NCBI RefSeq assembly: GCF_018069755.1
Contig: NZ_JAGQDE010000017.1
Coordinates: 1-64,000, forward strand
Source: Ideonella aquatica
GTDB taxonomy: Bacteria > Pseudomonadota > Gammaproteobacteria > Burkholderiales > Burkholderiaceae_C
Direction of reading: 5' to 3'
DNA: 64,000 nt
Made by a program: the position numbers and the translations under genes. Positions 1 to 7,911 of the stretch are shown in pieces. The first letter of the stretch is position 1. Each line of letters opens with the position of its first letter. The notes under the pieces are model-generated. The model saw only the letters and a list, made by a program, of their open reading frames with translations. It was not told the origin of the DNA and searched no databases.

Positions 1-71
1 ATCTTCACCGCCCGGCGCCTGCGCTCGTTGAGGGCCTCCAGCGGCAGCGTTCGAGAGTCGATCTTGTCCAT
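1..71 (-). CDS. IS630-like transposase, N-terminal fragment (runs off left edge)
   Basis: Reading leftward from an ATG at 71-69, the frame is open to the window edge and gives MDKIDSRTLPLEALNERR followed by a basic stretch. A short acidic start, then a helix rich in Arg just before the helix-turn-helix, resembles the opening of IS630-family transposases. Only about 23 residues are visible, so the family call rests on a short similarity that I recall rather than on a search. It lies next to a decayed IS5-family copy, which suits an insertion hot spot. Confidence 0.4.
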   Translation of the reverse strand, partial: MDKIDSRTLPLEALNERRRRAVK

Positions 72-94
72 GCAGGGTCAGACTCTACGCGTCC

Positions 95-1254
95 GGAAAA
101 GTTCAACATTTCAATGCCGGATCAATAGTCCCTGGGGCGATAGGGACCATGTAGCAGCGGAGCCTGGGCCTGGGTGTGAAGGCCAAGCGAGCGTGGTGTG
201 GGTAAATTCTGGTGGAGGTGGAGAACGTTTTGGCGTTGGCCTATCTGTTGGCGTTGCTGTCGCCGTACCTCCCTGAAGCCTAGTGCGGTCGCCTGCTGTT
301 CTCGCCCGAGGCCATACTGTGCGTCGATTTTATGCGACAGTGTTTCGCGCTGAGAGGCCCGGCGGTGGAAGATGCGTTGAACGATATGCCAGTGTTTCGA
401 CAGTTCGTAGGCTTGCAAGGCTGTGACGAGCCACTGCCTGACGAGCGCGCGATCCTGCGCTTCCAGCATGAGCTGAAGATCCACCAGCTGGCCGCCAAGA
501 TCCTTCAGACCGTCAACGACCCGCTGAAAGCCGAGCGCCTGATGCTCAGGGGCGGCACGGTCGTGGACGCCACCCTGATCGCTGCGCCCAGCTCGACCAA
601 GAACAGCAGCGGTGAGCTCGACCCGGAGATGAAGCAAAGCTGCAAATTCCAGCAGTGGTACTTAGGCATGAAGTGCCACATCGGGTTGGACATCGGGCCG
701 GATCTGGTCCACACGGTAAAGGGTACCAATGGCTCGGTCAACGACATGATTGCGGCCAACAGTGCGCAGCAGCGACGGCGAAGTCTTCTAAGTCGCGGGA
801 TACCAACGGCCGGCAAACGGGCGGACGCCCGCGACGTCGCAACCTGGCACATCCCCGTGCGACTGGACTTACACACGACGCTGGACCCCAGCGATCCGAT
901 GGATCGACTGGTCGAGCAACTGAAGCGGCTCAGAGCCACGATCTGGGCTCGGGTGGAACACCCGCTCCGGGTGGGTCAAACGCTATTTCGGCGAAGCCAA
1001 GGAACGCTGCTGAAGTCTGATCAAGAACACGGCGCAACTGCACACGCTGTTCGTCCTGGCCAATCTGTGGCTGGCTCGGCGCAATCTCATCGGGGCGATT
1101 GCATGTGTGCTTCCGCTTTTCGCGAAAGGAGCCAAGCCGATGCTTCATTCGGGGCTGATGACCTGCGATAGCGGGTGAATTCGGGATCGGCAGCGTCGCA
1201 CTCCGATCAGATCAGGGCATCAGCACGCTCTTTGGTGTGTTGTGAAAACCTTCC
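95..1254 (+). mobile_element. Decayed IS5-family element (older copy of the element at 3560)
   Basis: This stretch is alignable by eye over nearly its full length to the intact element at 3560-4743, in the same orientation, but carries many substitutions and small indels. The right end keeps CCTTCC at 1249-1254 and is followed by TTAG, which fits the YTAR target preference of the IS5 group. The left end is degraded: GGAAAAG at 95 is the best candidate, and the leader is about 14 bp shorter than in the intact copy. The left boundary is therefore approximate. The copy should be immobile by itself. Confidence 0.8.
149..1104 (+). pseudogene. IS5-family transposase pseudogene
   Basis: This matches the intact transposase at 3633-4595. 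The start ATG at 149 is followed at once by TAG (152-154) where the intact copy has a Lys codon. The first ~60 codons are then scrambled by indels. From about 332 a long frame resumes and retains recognisable blocks (GTVVDATLIAAPSSTKNSSG, GMKCHIGLDI, ARVEHP). Further frameshifts occur near 760-800, where the second catalytic Asp region (FADAGYQ in the intact copy) is lost, and again near 970. It is not functional. Confidence 0.85.
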
Positions 1255-1822
1255 TTAGGTGTCTAATGTCAGCCAATTTTGGACGTATGCGCAATACATC
1301 GGCGAACTTCATGCCCCACCTTTCATCAGTTCGAGTCGAACTTGCCACAGTGGTCCTGAGCCCGGATGAAATGCGCAGTCTCGTCCCCTCCTCGTACAGA
1401 ACATAACCGCTTGTACTCAGATGACAGATGTGCTGGACCCTTGTTGGTGGAACAAGAGCACCTGAGAGCTTGCGAAACCAGAACTTCAAGATTGATTATT
1501 TTTCAGTTTCTATTCTATTTGCCAACCTTAAACAGGCAGCGATCCCAAATTATATATCTCATCACTAGAAAATCAGCCTTACGCATGGGAGCTTTGGTTT
1601 TCTTTCGGGCGCGTTCATAATGATAGCAACTCGCCTAGAAAATTTTTCTATAGACAATGACTTCAAGCGAACCAAATGTTATCTACCTGTATCGGTCGTT
1701 ACGGAATTTCTCAGCCTATAAAGCAGCCCAAATGAAAATCTATAGCCTATGCCAATCGCAGCACCCTACGCCGATGCGCATAGCCGCAAGGAAATGATTT
1801 CCATCGCCAAACGGAGAAGCAG
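1255..1822. other. AT-richer gap with no supported gene
   Basis: 568 bases between the decayed IS and the receiver-kinase gene. Composition is clearly more AT-rich than the chromosome to the right. Short open frames exist on both strands (for example 1366-1620 plus), but none has a convincing ribosome binding site, a recognisable domain or codon use typical of the window. The last ~100 bases must hold the promoter and leader of the gene at 1823; I could not identify a clear -35/-10 pair. Confidence 0.5.
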
Positions 1823-3574
1823 ATGAAGACAGTCAGATTCATAATTCTTGAGGATGAGGTTGCCGTTATCCACAAGTATCGAAACTACCTTATCCACGGA
1901 GGGGTAGAGCACGATAATATTTGGCCAGATGGCTCGCAAATAACTACCCTTCGCAATGCGCGTTGGATGAATGTAATGCATACCCTTGCGGAGCTCCAGC
2001 AGAAAGGATGGGACCCTACAGCATTCATGACGGTGCTCATACTCGATCTAGCGCTGAATGAAGAGGGTAATCCTTTACTTGGGATAGAGGAGATTCGAAA
2101 GAGCGTCGATTTTCTGGACCAATACGTTATTCTCGTGGTATCCAATTCAGCAGACGCCGCCACCGACAAGCTTGAGGACAAGGTTGATGGGCTTCTAGCA
2201 AAGAGAGATCTCACTGATATTGACCCCAAGGAGGAAGGACCCTACGGTTCTCATAGGTTTTGGACATCAATACGTTCGGCCTGCCAAAGCTGGAGTCGAC
2301 GCACGGGAAGAAAGTCTACACTACCACTCCTACCGTGCGCTCCAGTTGATTCGGACAACATTAGTCTGACGGTGTTTCGTGCCCGCTTCGGTATGCATGC
2401 AATTGACGAGATTGCAAGTTACATAAGTGAGAAGTTTGAAGCCAATCAGCCTCCACATATTTTTATTTCAAATGGAGGATTTTCAGGAGCGGCTGTACTT
2501 CTGATCTTCTTTAGCACAGATAAGGGAGTGCGGGAGATCGCACTCAAGCTTTCGGAGTCGCGTTCTGCGCTCGAGAAGGAGGCTTCCGCCGCTGCTGAGG
2601 CCATTAACGCTGCCGGAAAGTTCGACTACGCCTTTCAGTCCATCAAGGGACCATACCGATTGCCATTAGGAGGCAGAACGGTTTATGGAATGCATCAGAT
2701 ATATTTAAAGGGCACCACTCTTGAACACTCCTTCCTCGATGCGTCAGACAACGATTTCAAGACATCGTTAGCCGAACTAAATCTTATGCTCAACCGAATA
2801 TCCAGATCCGGCATAAGAGATTCCAGACGACTACCAGCAAGCCGCATTCTAGGTGTATCAGAAGAGCAAGTTGAAAGATGCTGCTCGAACGCAGCGGACC
2901 TCCATGGCCTCCATAAGGTTTTCGTTAAGCATGTCGGACACTCTCCATTGGTGGGCGAGATATCCCAGGGCAAACTTGAGGAACTCTGCACCGCCTTAAG
3001 AAATTGGAGTGATTTTTGCGACACGTGTTTTCCGGAGGGTGTAGCCGCATATGAACAGCATGGCGACTTCCACGCCAGAAATATTATGGTTTGCCCATCA
3101 GGGGGCGGGGCACAAATTAAGTTCATTGATTCCGCGAGGTTTGGCAACTGGCCCGCGTTTTATGATATTACAAGACTTAGACTGAACCTCGCTATTCGTA
3201 TGCTAGATCCTGCAAAGTCTCAAATGGAATTTATGCCGGACAGAGTATGGAAGTGGGAGCAAGCGTGGACATCTCGCACCTCTTCTGCAGATCGCATTTC
3301 TAAGCCAGACAAGTATTTGTCTAGGTACAACACCTTTCAGGATGTGATCCTGAAAATCATAGCAAATGTAAAAAGGGAGGAGCCCCAGATAAAGGACTTT
3401 GACTTGACTATTCTTTTGAATGAGTGCTTTGATCTAATTAAAATGATAGGCTATGTCGACATTTCCCCGTTTAGACGGCTTTGGTTATTTTATCGATTGA
3501 TTGATTCTTTTCAAAATATCAAGAGACGTCGTACCGGGCGTCGGATGAAAGTCCGTCAAGGAAGGTTTGCATAA
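1823..3574 (+). CDS. Receiver-like domain fused to aminoglycoside-kinase-fold phosphotransferase; 3' end replaced by IS
   Basis: 583 residues. The N-terminal ~130 residues look like a response-regulator receiver: acidic pair E10-D11-E12 after a beta strand, phospho-acceptor candidate D75 in LILDLAL, S107 in VVSNS and K127 in LLAKRD. The C-terminal part has a Brenner-type catalytic motif of APH/choline kinases, HGDFHARN at 413-420, and the metal-binding Asp D436 in KFIDSARFG. GGAG at 1813 with 6-nt spacing supports the ATG at 1823. The last four codons and the TAA (3560-3574) lie in the inverted repeat of the adjacent IS, so the native C-terminus is missing or altered. Codon use is AT-richer than in the core genes, which suggests transfer. 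The role is unknown; a phospho-relay-controlled kinase in a conflict or signalling system is my inference. Confidence 0.75.
   Translation: MKTVRFIILEDEVAVIHKYRNYLIHGGVEHDNIWPDGSQITTLRNARWMNVMHTLAELQQKGWDPTAFMTVLILDLALNEEGNPLLGIEEIRKSVDFLDQYVILVVSNSADAATDKLEDKVDGLLAKRDLTDIDPKEEGPYGSHRFWTSIRSACQSWSRRTGRKSTLPLLPCAPVDSDNISLTVFRARFGMHAIDEIASYISEKFEANQPPHIFISNGGFSGAAVLLIFFSTDKGVREIALKLSESRSALEKEASAAAEAINAAGKFDYAFQSIKGPYRLPLGGRTVYGMHQIYLKGTTLEHSFLDASDNDFKTSLAELNLMLNRISRSGIRDSRRLPASRILGVSEEQVERCCSNAADLHGLHKVFVKHVGHSPLVGEISQGKLEELCTALRNWSDFCDTCFPEGVAAYEQHGDFHARNIMVCPSGGGAQIKFIDSARFGNWPAFYDITRLRLNLAIRMLDPAKSQMEFMPDRVWKWEQAWTSRTSSADRISKPDKYLSRYNTFQDVILKIIANVKREEPQIKDFDLTILLNECFDLIKMIGYVDISPFRRLWLFYRLIDSFQNIKRRRTGRRMKVRQGRFA
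3560..3574 (+). repeat. Left terminal inverted repeat of IS5-family element
   Basis: GGAAGGTTTGCATAA; pairs with 4729-4743 at 13 of 15 positions. It also supplies the last four codons and the stop codon of the upstream receiver-kinase frame. Confidence 0.85.
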
Positions 3575-3632
3575 GTCGCGCTATGCAATGCTTGGCGGCA
3601 ACGTGAAGCCCTGAGACGATAGGGTAGGGTCC

Positions 3633-4595
3633 ATGAAGCAGCACAGCCTGGGCCTGGGACAGACGGCCAAGCTAACGCGGCACCGGGAGTTCCTGGACGA
3701 GATGGAGAAGGTCGTGCCCTGGGCTGATCTGGTGGCATTGGTGTCGCCGTACCTGCCGGAGGGCAAGCGCGGCCGTCCGCCGTTCTCGCCCGAGACCATG
3801 CTGCGTATTCACTTCATGCAGCAGTGGTTCGCGCTGAGCGACCCGGCGATGGAAGAAGCGCTGCACGACATGCCGGTGTTTCGCGAGTTCGCAGGCCTGG
3901 AAGGCTGGGACGAGCGGCTGCCCGACGAGAGCACAATCCTGCGCTTCCGGCATGTGCTGGAGAAGCATAAGCTGGCTGCCCAGATCCTGCAGACCGTCAA
4001 CGACCTGCTCAGCGTCAAGGGCGTGATGCTCAAGAGCGGCACCGTGGTGGACGCCACCTTGATCGCTGCACCCAGCTCGACCAAGAACAGCAGCGGTGAG
4101 CGCGACCCGGAGATGAAGCAAAGCCGCAAGGGCCAGCAGTGGTACTTCGGCATGAAGTGCCACATCGGCGTGGACATCGAGTCGGGCTTGGTCCACACAG
4201 TCAAGGGCACCAGCGGCGCGGTCAACGATGTGATCGAGGCCAACAGCCTGGTGCGCAGCAGCGACCACGAAGTCTTTGCAGACGCTGGATACCAAGGCGC
4301 AGGCAAACGGCACGACGCCCGCGACGACGTGACCTGGCACATCGCTATGCGGCCGGGCTTGCGCAAGACGCTGGACCTCAGCTATCCGATGGATCGTCTG
4401 GTCGAGCAACTGGAGCGGGTCAAGGCCGGAATCCGGGCTCGGGTTGAACATCCCTTCCGGGTGGTCAAACGCCAGTTCGGACATGCCAGGGTGCGCTACC
4501 GCGGCCTGGCCAAGAACACGGCGCAACTGCACACGCTGTTCGCGTTGGCCAACCTGTGGCTGGTGCGTCGCAAACTCCTCGGAGCGATGGCATGA
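3633..4595 (+). CDS. IS5-family transposase (DDE type)
   Basis: 320 residues, a normal length for the IS5 group. The N-terminal part (LPEGKRGRPPFSPETMLRIH..., about 40-110) is the family's DNA-binding region. The DDE catalytic residues can be assigned: D140 in GTVVDATLI, D217 in FADAGYQG and E272 in RARVEHPFRV, followed by the basic KRQFG tail. The enzyme cuts and joins the element ends during transposition. The reading frame is uninterrupted, so this copy may be active. The ATG at 3633 corresponds to the ATG that is followed by a stop in the decayed copy. Confidence 0.95.
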   Translation: MKQHSLGLGQTAKLTRHREFLDEMEKVVPWADLVALVSPYLPEGKRGRPPFSPETMLRIHFMQQWFALSDPAMEEALHDMPVFREFAGLEGWDERLPDESTILRFRHVLEKHKLAAQILQTVNDLLSVKGVMLKSGTVVDATLIAAPSSTKNSSGERDPEMKQSRKGQQWYFGMKCHIGVDIESGLVHTVKGTSGAVNDVIEANSLVRSSDHEVFADAGYQGAGKRHDARDDVTWHIAMRPGLRKTLDLSYPMDRLVEQLERVKAGIRARVEHPFRVVKRQFGHARVRYRGLAKNTAQLHTLFALANLWLVRRKLLGAMA

Positions 4596-4728
4596 GTGCG
4601 TCCGCAGTTCGCGAAGACAGCCATGCCGGTGCTTCATTCGGGGCTGATGGCCTGCGAGAGCGGGTGAATTCGGGACCGGCAGCATCACATGCCGATCAGT
4701 TCAGCGCATCAGCACGCCGCTCGGTGTG

Positions 4729-4743
4729 TTGTGCAGACCTTCC
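4729..4743 (-). repeat. Right terminal inverted repeat of IS5-family element
   Basis: TTGTGCAGACCTTCC, the inverted partner of 3560-3574. It is followed by CTAA, which matches the YTAR target consensus of IS5-group elements. Confidence 0.85.
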
Positions 4744-4808
4744 CTAATCGTACCGTTGGGTCTGGCAGAAGATACGAGGGTCGATTGCAATTCAGGAAAT
4801 TGGCTCAA

Positions 4809-5291
4809 ATGAAAGCACAAGATTTAATAGGATTTTTTTCCAAATTTGACTATAAGACTCTAGGTGCGGGTATTGCCCTCATTAGCTCCTTAATTTTGAA
4901 CGTGACGCAGTTCATACAAATGAAGGATGACGGCGCGAGGAAAGACAGAGAACTAGAAATAAGGGAAGTCGAGATTGCCACCCTAAAGAAAAAAGTGGAC
5001 AAGGGCAATGAGATCAAAGAGGAAGATAGAAACGAAACCAATCGCTCTATAAGAGAATCCAGACTAAGGTTGGAGGCTCTTGAAAGAAGGATTTCTGAAC
5101 TAGAATGGCGTCGAGACAATATTCTACGAAATCAGGGCGATAGCAAGAAAAATGCTAGTGCACAAGATCATGCCTCAATATCTTTGCTCGATGAAGTTAA
5201 AGCAGATTTAGCGAACGCAAGGTCGCAGGTCTCATCAGAGCGCGATAGACTGGTAAGTCTTGGGAAAATTCTAAAGTGTGGAGACAACTGA
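4809..5291 (+). CDS. Small membrane-anchored coiled-coil protein, unknown function
   Basis: 160 residues. AGGAA at 4794-4798 about 10 nt upstream supports the ATG at 4809; the frame is also open upstream into the IS but has no reason to start there. Residues ~18-36 (TLGAGIALISSLILNVTQF) form one hydrophobic segment. They are followed by a long, highly charged Glu/Lys/Arg stretch (~40-100) with coiled-coil character and a Ser/Asn-rich linker to a second short helix. AT-rich codon use matches the receiver-kinase gene, not the chromosome. Before the IS inserted, the two genes were probably adjacent or overlapping, so it may be the membrane partner of that kinase. I recognise no family. Confidence 0.6.
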   Translation: MKAQDLIGFFSKFDYKTLGAGIALISSLILNVTQFIQMKDDGARKDRELEIREVEIATLKKKVDKGNEIKEEDRNETNRSIRESRLRLEALERRISELEWRRDNILRNQGDSKKNASAQDHASISLLDEVKADLANARSQVSSERDRLVSLGKILKCGDN

Positions 5292-5431
5292 CGGGAGGAG
5301 AGATCTCAATCGTATGGTCAAGTTGCACCAGTCGATGGTTTTCCGATGACCACTAAGTGACGGCAGCCTTGGGCTCTGCGTCCTTTATCAGTTGCATTCA
5401 GTCTGCAATCTTGCGATTTTCTGGGACGCGC

Positions 5432-6811
5432 TTATCGGTCAATGCCAAAGCCGTCCAGCATGACCCTCGTAAGGCTTCGCTCGGCAAGAGACGTATCTGC
5501 CCGAGAGAACACTAATCGTACGCGGCCTAATCCGGCGAGGGCACCAGGCATCCCGCCGTCATCCAACTCCCCAGCATGCTCCAGCGCCAACCGCTGCTGC
5601 AGCGTCCCGCGCTCCCAGAATCGCTCCACCCACGGTGCCAGCCGTTCGGCCCAGTTGGGCGCATCGCCCGCGCCCAGTTGCATCACCAAGCGCCCCTCCG
5701 GCGCCAGCAGCCGCAGCGCGCTGTCCAGCAGCGGCGCGGTGGCAGGATCATCCAGCCGGCGCTCGCCCACATCGATCACGGTCCACTGCCCATCGCCTCG
5801 CGGCAGCGCAGCGGTATCCAGAGGGCCGACAGCATCACCGCCCTCCCCCACGTTGAACCAGCCCGGCCGGTAGCCTGAGCGGCCGTCGTCCAGGTGCAGT
5901 CGATCGGGCAACGGTGGCGCGCTGCCGGCCTGCTGTGCAGCCGCCCGCACCTGTTGGCCCAGTTGCCACGCGGCGCGTGCACCGTCCAGCCGGTCGTCGG
6001 ACAAGCGGCTGCGCCAGTCGCGCTCGGCGATGCCGGCGAACTCCGGCCCGCCCAGGCCGTCGGCCAAGGCACGCAACAGGTCATCCGCCCGCGCCTCGAA
6101 CCAGCGGATGTGCGCGTGGGCGGCATCGTTGGGCAGTGCGACACGGTTGCTGACCTCAGCCAGCACGGGCACGCCGTGGCGCTGGGCCAGGCGCAGGGCC
6201 ATCAGGTCGGGCGTGGCGTCGTCGCGCGGCAGCAGGGCCAGCCAGGCCTGGGCCTGGCTGAGCAGGGCGCGGCGCTCGGGGCCGGCCAGGGGGACGTCGA
6301 TGCGGTGCACGGGCAGGCCCAGGCGTTGCAGGCCGGCCAGCACGGCGTGCTGGCGGTCGTTCAGCGGGCCTTCGACCACCAGGCCCAGCGGGCGTTGGGG
6401 GGTGGGCTGAAAGGGGGTGGCGGGGTCGGGGGCGGGCTGCCACAGCGCGTAGGGCGGCGCCTCGGGCGCGTCGGCGCGGTAGGCGGTCACGGCGGCGGGG
6501 TCGGCGTCCAGCACGGGCCAGCGCTTGAGCAGGCGGCGGGCCTGGGTGGACAGGGCGCTGGCCTCGCCGGTGCCGCGCACCAGCACGCAGGCGTGGCCTT
6601 GCGCGGCAGCGGCATCAAAGCCGTGTTCCACGCCGATCACGTAGTTGATGGCGCCGGGCTGCAGGCGGCGGCGGGCCAGCGTGGGTGCCAGGCCCAGGGC
6701 GCGCAGGTCGTCGCGCAGGGCCAGGGCCAGTTCCAGGTCGTGCAGGCCGGCCCAGGCGCCGGCGGGGGCGGTCACGCACAGGTGGACGGCGGGGGTGGTG
6801 TCTTGGCTCAT
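5432..6811 (-). CDS. Hypothetical protein with glycosyltransferase-like and methyltransferase-like regions
   Basis: 459 residues, 13 bp downstream of the glycosyltransferase-like gene, so co-transcribed. The N-terminal ~250 residues alternate strands and helices in a pattern like a retaining glycosyltransferase (PLGLVVEGPLNDRQHAVLAG..., ...LRLAQRHGVPVLAEVSN...). The last ~140 residues (GRSGYRPGWFNVGEGG, then VIDVGERRLDDP and LRLLAPEGRLVMQLG) recall the second half of a SAM-dependent methyltransferase but lack an obvious glycine-rich SAM loop. Neither activity is certain. Position suggests a role in decorating or processing the giant repeat protein encoded upstream; that is inference. Confidence 0.6.
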   Translation of the reverse strand: MSQDTTPAVHLCVTAPAGAWAGLHDLELALALRDDLRALGLAPTLARRRLQPGAINYVIGVEHGFDAAAAQGHACVLVRGTGEASALSTQARRLLKRWPVLDADPAAVTAYRADAPEAPPYALWQPAPDPATPFQPTPQRPLGLVVEGPLNDRQHAVLAGLQRLGLPVHRIDVPLAGPERRALLSQAQAWLALLPRDDATPDLMALRLAQRHGVPVLAEVSNRVALPNDAAHAHIRWFEARADDLLRALADGLGGPEFAGIAERDWRSRLSDDRLDGARAAWQLGQQVRAAAQQAGSAPPLPDRLHLDDGRSGYRPGWFNVGEGGDAVGPLDTAALPRGDGQWTVIDVGERRLDDPATAPLLDSALRLLAPEGRLVMQLGAGDAPNWAERLAPWVERFWERGTLQQRLALEHAGELDDGGMPGALAGLGRVRLVFSRADTSLAERSLTRVMLDGFGIDR

Positions 6812-6824
6812 GCTCGGGCCTCGC

Positions 6825-7811
6825 TCAGGCAGGAAGACCGTCGCGCAGGCGCGCGCGCTGGCGGGCCTCCACCGTGGCCAGGAAGGTGAACACCTCCTCG
6901 GTGAACAGGCGGCGCTGGTCCTCGATCCACTGCACGTAGGGCGCCAGGCGCTGGGCGTGGGTGGCGTGGTCGGCCATGGCTTCGGCGATTCGCTGCATCA
7001 CCAGCGGCACGGTCAGCGGGTGGCGCTCGTCGAACTTGTAGCCTTCGGGCAGGGGCACGTCCACCGCGTTGCCGGCGCTGCCCTGGGTGTTGGTGATGAC
7101 CACGCAGCCGCACAGCGCGGCCTCGCGCGGGATGCGGTCGCGGCCGGGGTGGGGGCCGAAGTCCACATACACCTTGGCGCGGCCCAGCAACTGGGCCACC
7201 TCGGCGGGGCTCATGTTTTCAATCGCCACCCACTGCACCTCGGGCGGTGAGGCCGCCATCAGCTGCTGGGTGAAGGCCAGGCCCTTCTTGGGGTTGTAGG
7301 CCACGATGTTCTGGCGCGCACCGCCGCGCAGCGCGCGGCTGCGGTCCAGGATCTCGTCGCGGATGAAGTCAGTCAGCATCAGCGCGCTGGGGCCGCGGGC
7401 GGCCACCCACTGGCGGGCGTATTCGCTTTGCGCCAGGTGGACGATCTCGAAGCGGGGGTCGAAGACGAAGTCCAGCGGGCTGCGCGCGGCGCCGCGTCGC
7501 AGGGCTTCGGCGCGCGAAAAGTAGTGCTCCACGCTCAGCCACCACAGCGCGCGGGTGGCGTGCTTCAGCTCCAGCAGCTGCAGGGTGCCGGTCTCGGGCA
7601 CCACCACCACGCTGTCGGGGCTGTCGACGATCTCCTTGACCACGCGCGGCTGGTACATGCGAAAGACGGCCGGCGTGGGGTCCGGGTCGTCCTCGGGCAG
7701 GTAGAGCATGGCCATGTCGTAGCCCAGGCGCTGCCCGGCGTAGACCAGTTGATGCAGCGCCTCGGGGCCGCCGGTGACCGAGGAGGCCGGGCACAGAACG
7801 TGGACTTTCAT
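6825..7811 (-). CDS. Glycosyltransferase-like protein (GT4-type fold)
   Basis: 328 residues starting MKVHVLCPASSVTGGPEALH, a strand plus glycine-rich loop typical of GT-B glycosyltransferases. The C-terminal half has YVDFGPHPGRDRIPREAALCGCVVITN, the nucleotide-sugar binding segment in which 'E-A-A-x-x-G' recalls the E-x7-E type motif of GT4 enzymes. It lies about 100 bp downstream of the giant repeat gene, beyond a strong hairpin terminator, and just before a second GT-like gene. Acceptor and donor are unknown; the Ser/Thr-rich repeats of the neighbouring giant protein are a plausible acceptor. Confidence 0.65.
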   Translation of the reverse strand: MKVHVLCPASSVTGGPEALHQLVYAGQRLGYDMAMLYLPEDDPDPTPAVFRMYQPRVVKEIVDSPDSVVVVPETGTLQLLELKHATRALWWLSVEHYFSRAEALRRGAARSPLDFVFDPRFEIVHLAQSEYARQWVAARGPSALMLTDFIRDEILDRSRALRGGARQNIVAYNPKKGLAFTQQLMAASPPEVQWVAIENMSPAEVAQLLGRAKVYVDFGPHPGRDRIPREAALCGCVVITNTQGSAGNAVDVPLPEGYKFDERHPLTVPLVMQRIAEAMADHATHAQRLAPYVQWIEDQRRLFTEEVFTFLATVEARQRARLRDGLPA

Positions 7812-7850
7812 CCGGGCAGTCTAGGCAGCGCCCGGCGCGGCTGAAGCCAT

Positions 7851-7892
7851 GAAAAAGGGCCCGCTGGCGGACTTCTGTCCGCCAGCGGGCCC
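7851..7892 (-). terminator. Rho-independent terminator after the giant repeat gene
   Basis: Perfect 16-bp inverted repeat GGGCCCGCTGGCGGAC (7857-7872) and its complement (7877-7892) with a 4-nt loop. On the minus strand it is followed by CTTTTTC. It should stop most transcripts of the giant gene before the glycosyltransferase-like pair, which would then need read-through or its own promoter. Confidence 0.9.
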
Positions 7893-7911
7893 TCTCCGGT
7901 TCAGCGCCGGA

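Larger units (their letters stand above)
3560..4743 (+). mobile_element. Intact IS5-family insertion sequence, 1184 bp
   Basis: The element is bounded by imperfect inverted repeats GGAAGGTTTGCATAA (3560-3574) and the complement of 4729-4743 (GGAAGGTCTGCACAA), 13 of 15 matching, the end sequence expected for IS5-group elements. One full transposase gene fills it. The right flank is CTAA, an exact YTAR target; the left flank is TCAA, so there is no clean 4-bp duplication. The insertion split the end of the receiver-kinase gene from the coiled-coil gene at 4809. A decayed relative in the same orientation lies at 95-1254. Confidence 0.9.

Noticed and set aside
1366-1620. 84-codon plus-strand frame in the AT-rich gap
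   Set aside because: No ribosome binding site, no recognised domain and atypical composition.
3556-4747. Clean 4-bp target duplication around the intact IS
   Set aside because: Left flank TCAA and right flank CTAA differ at two of four positions.
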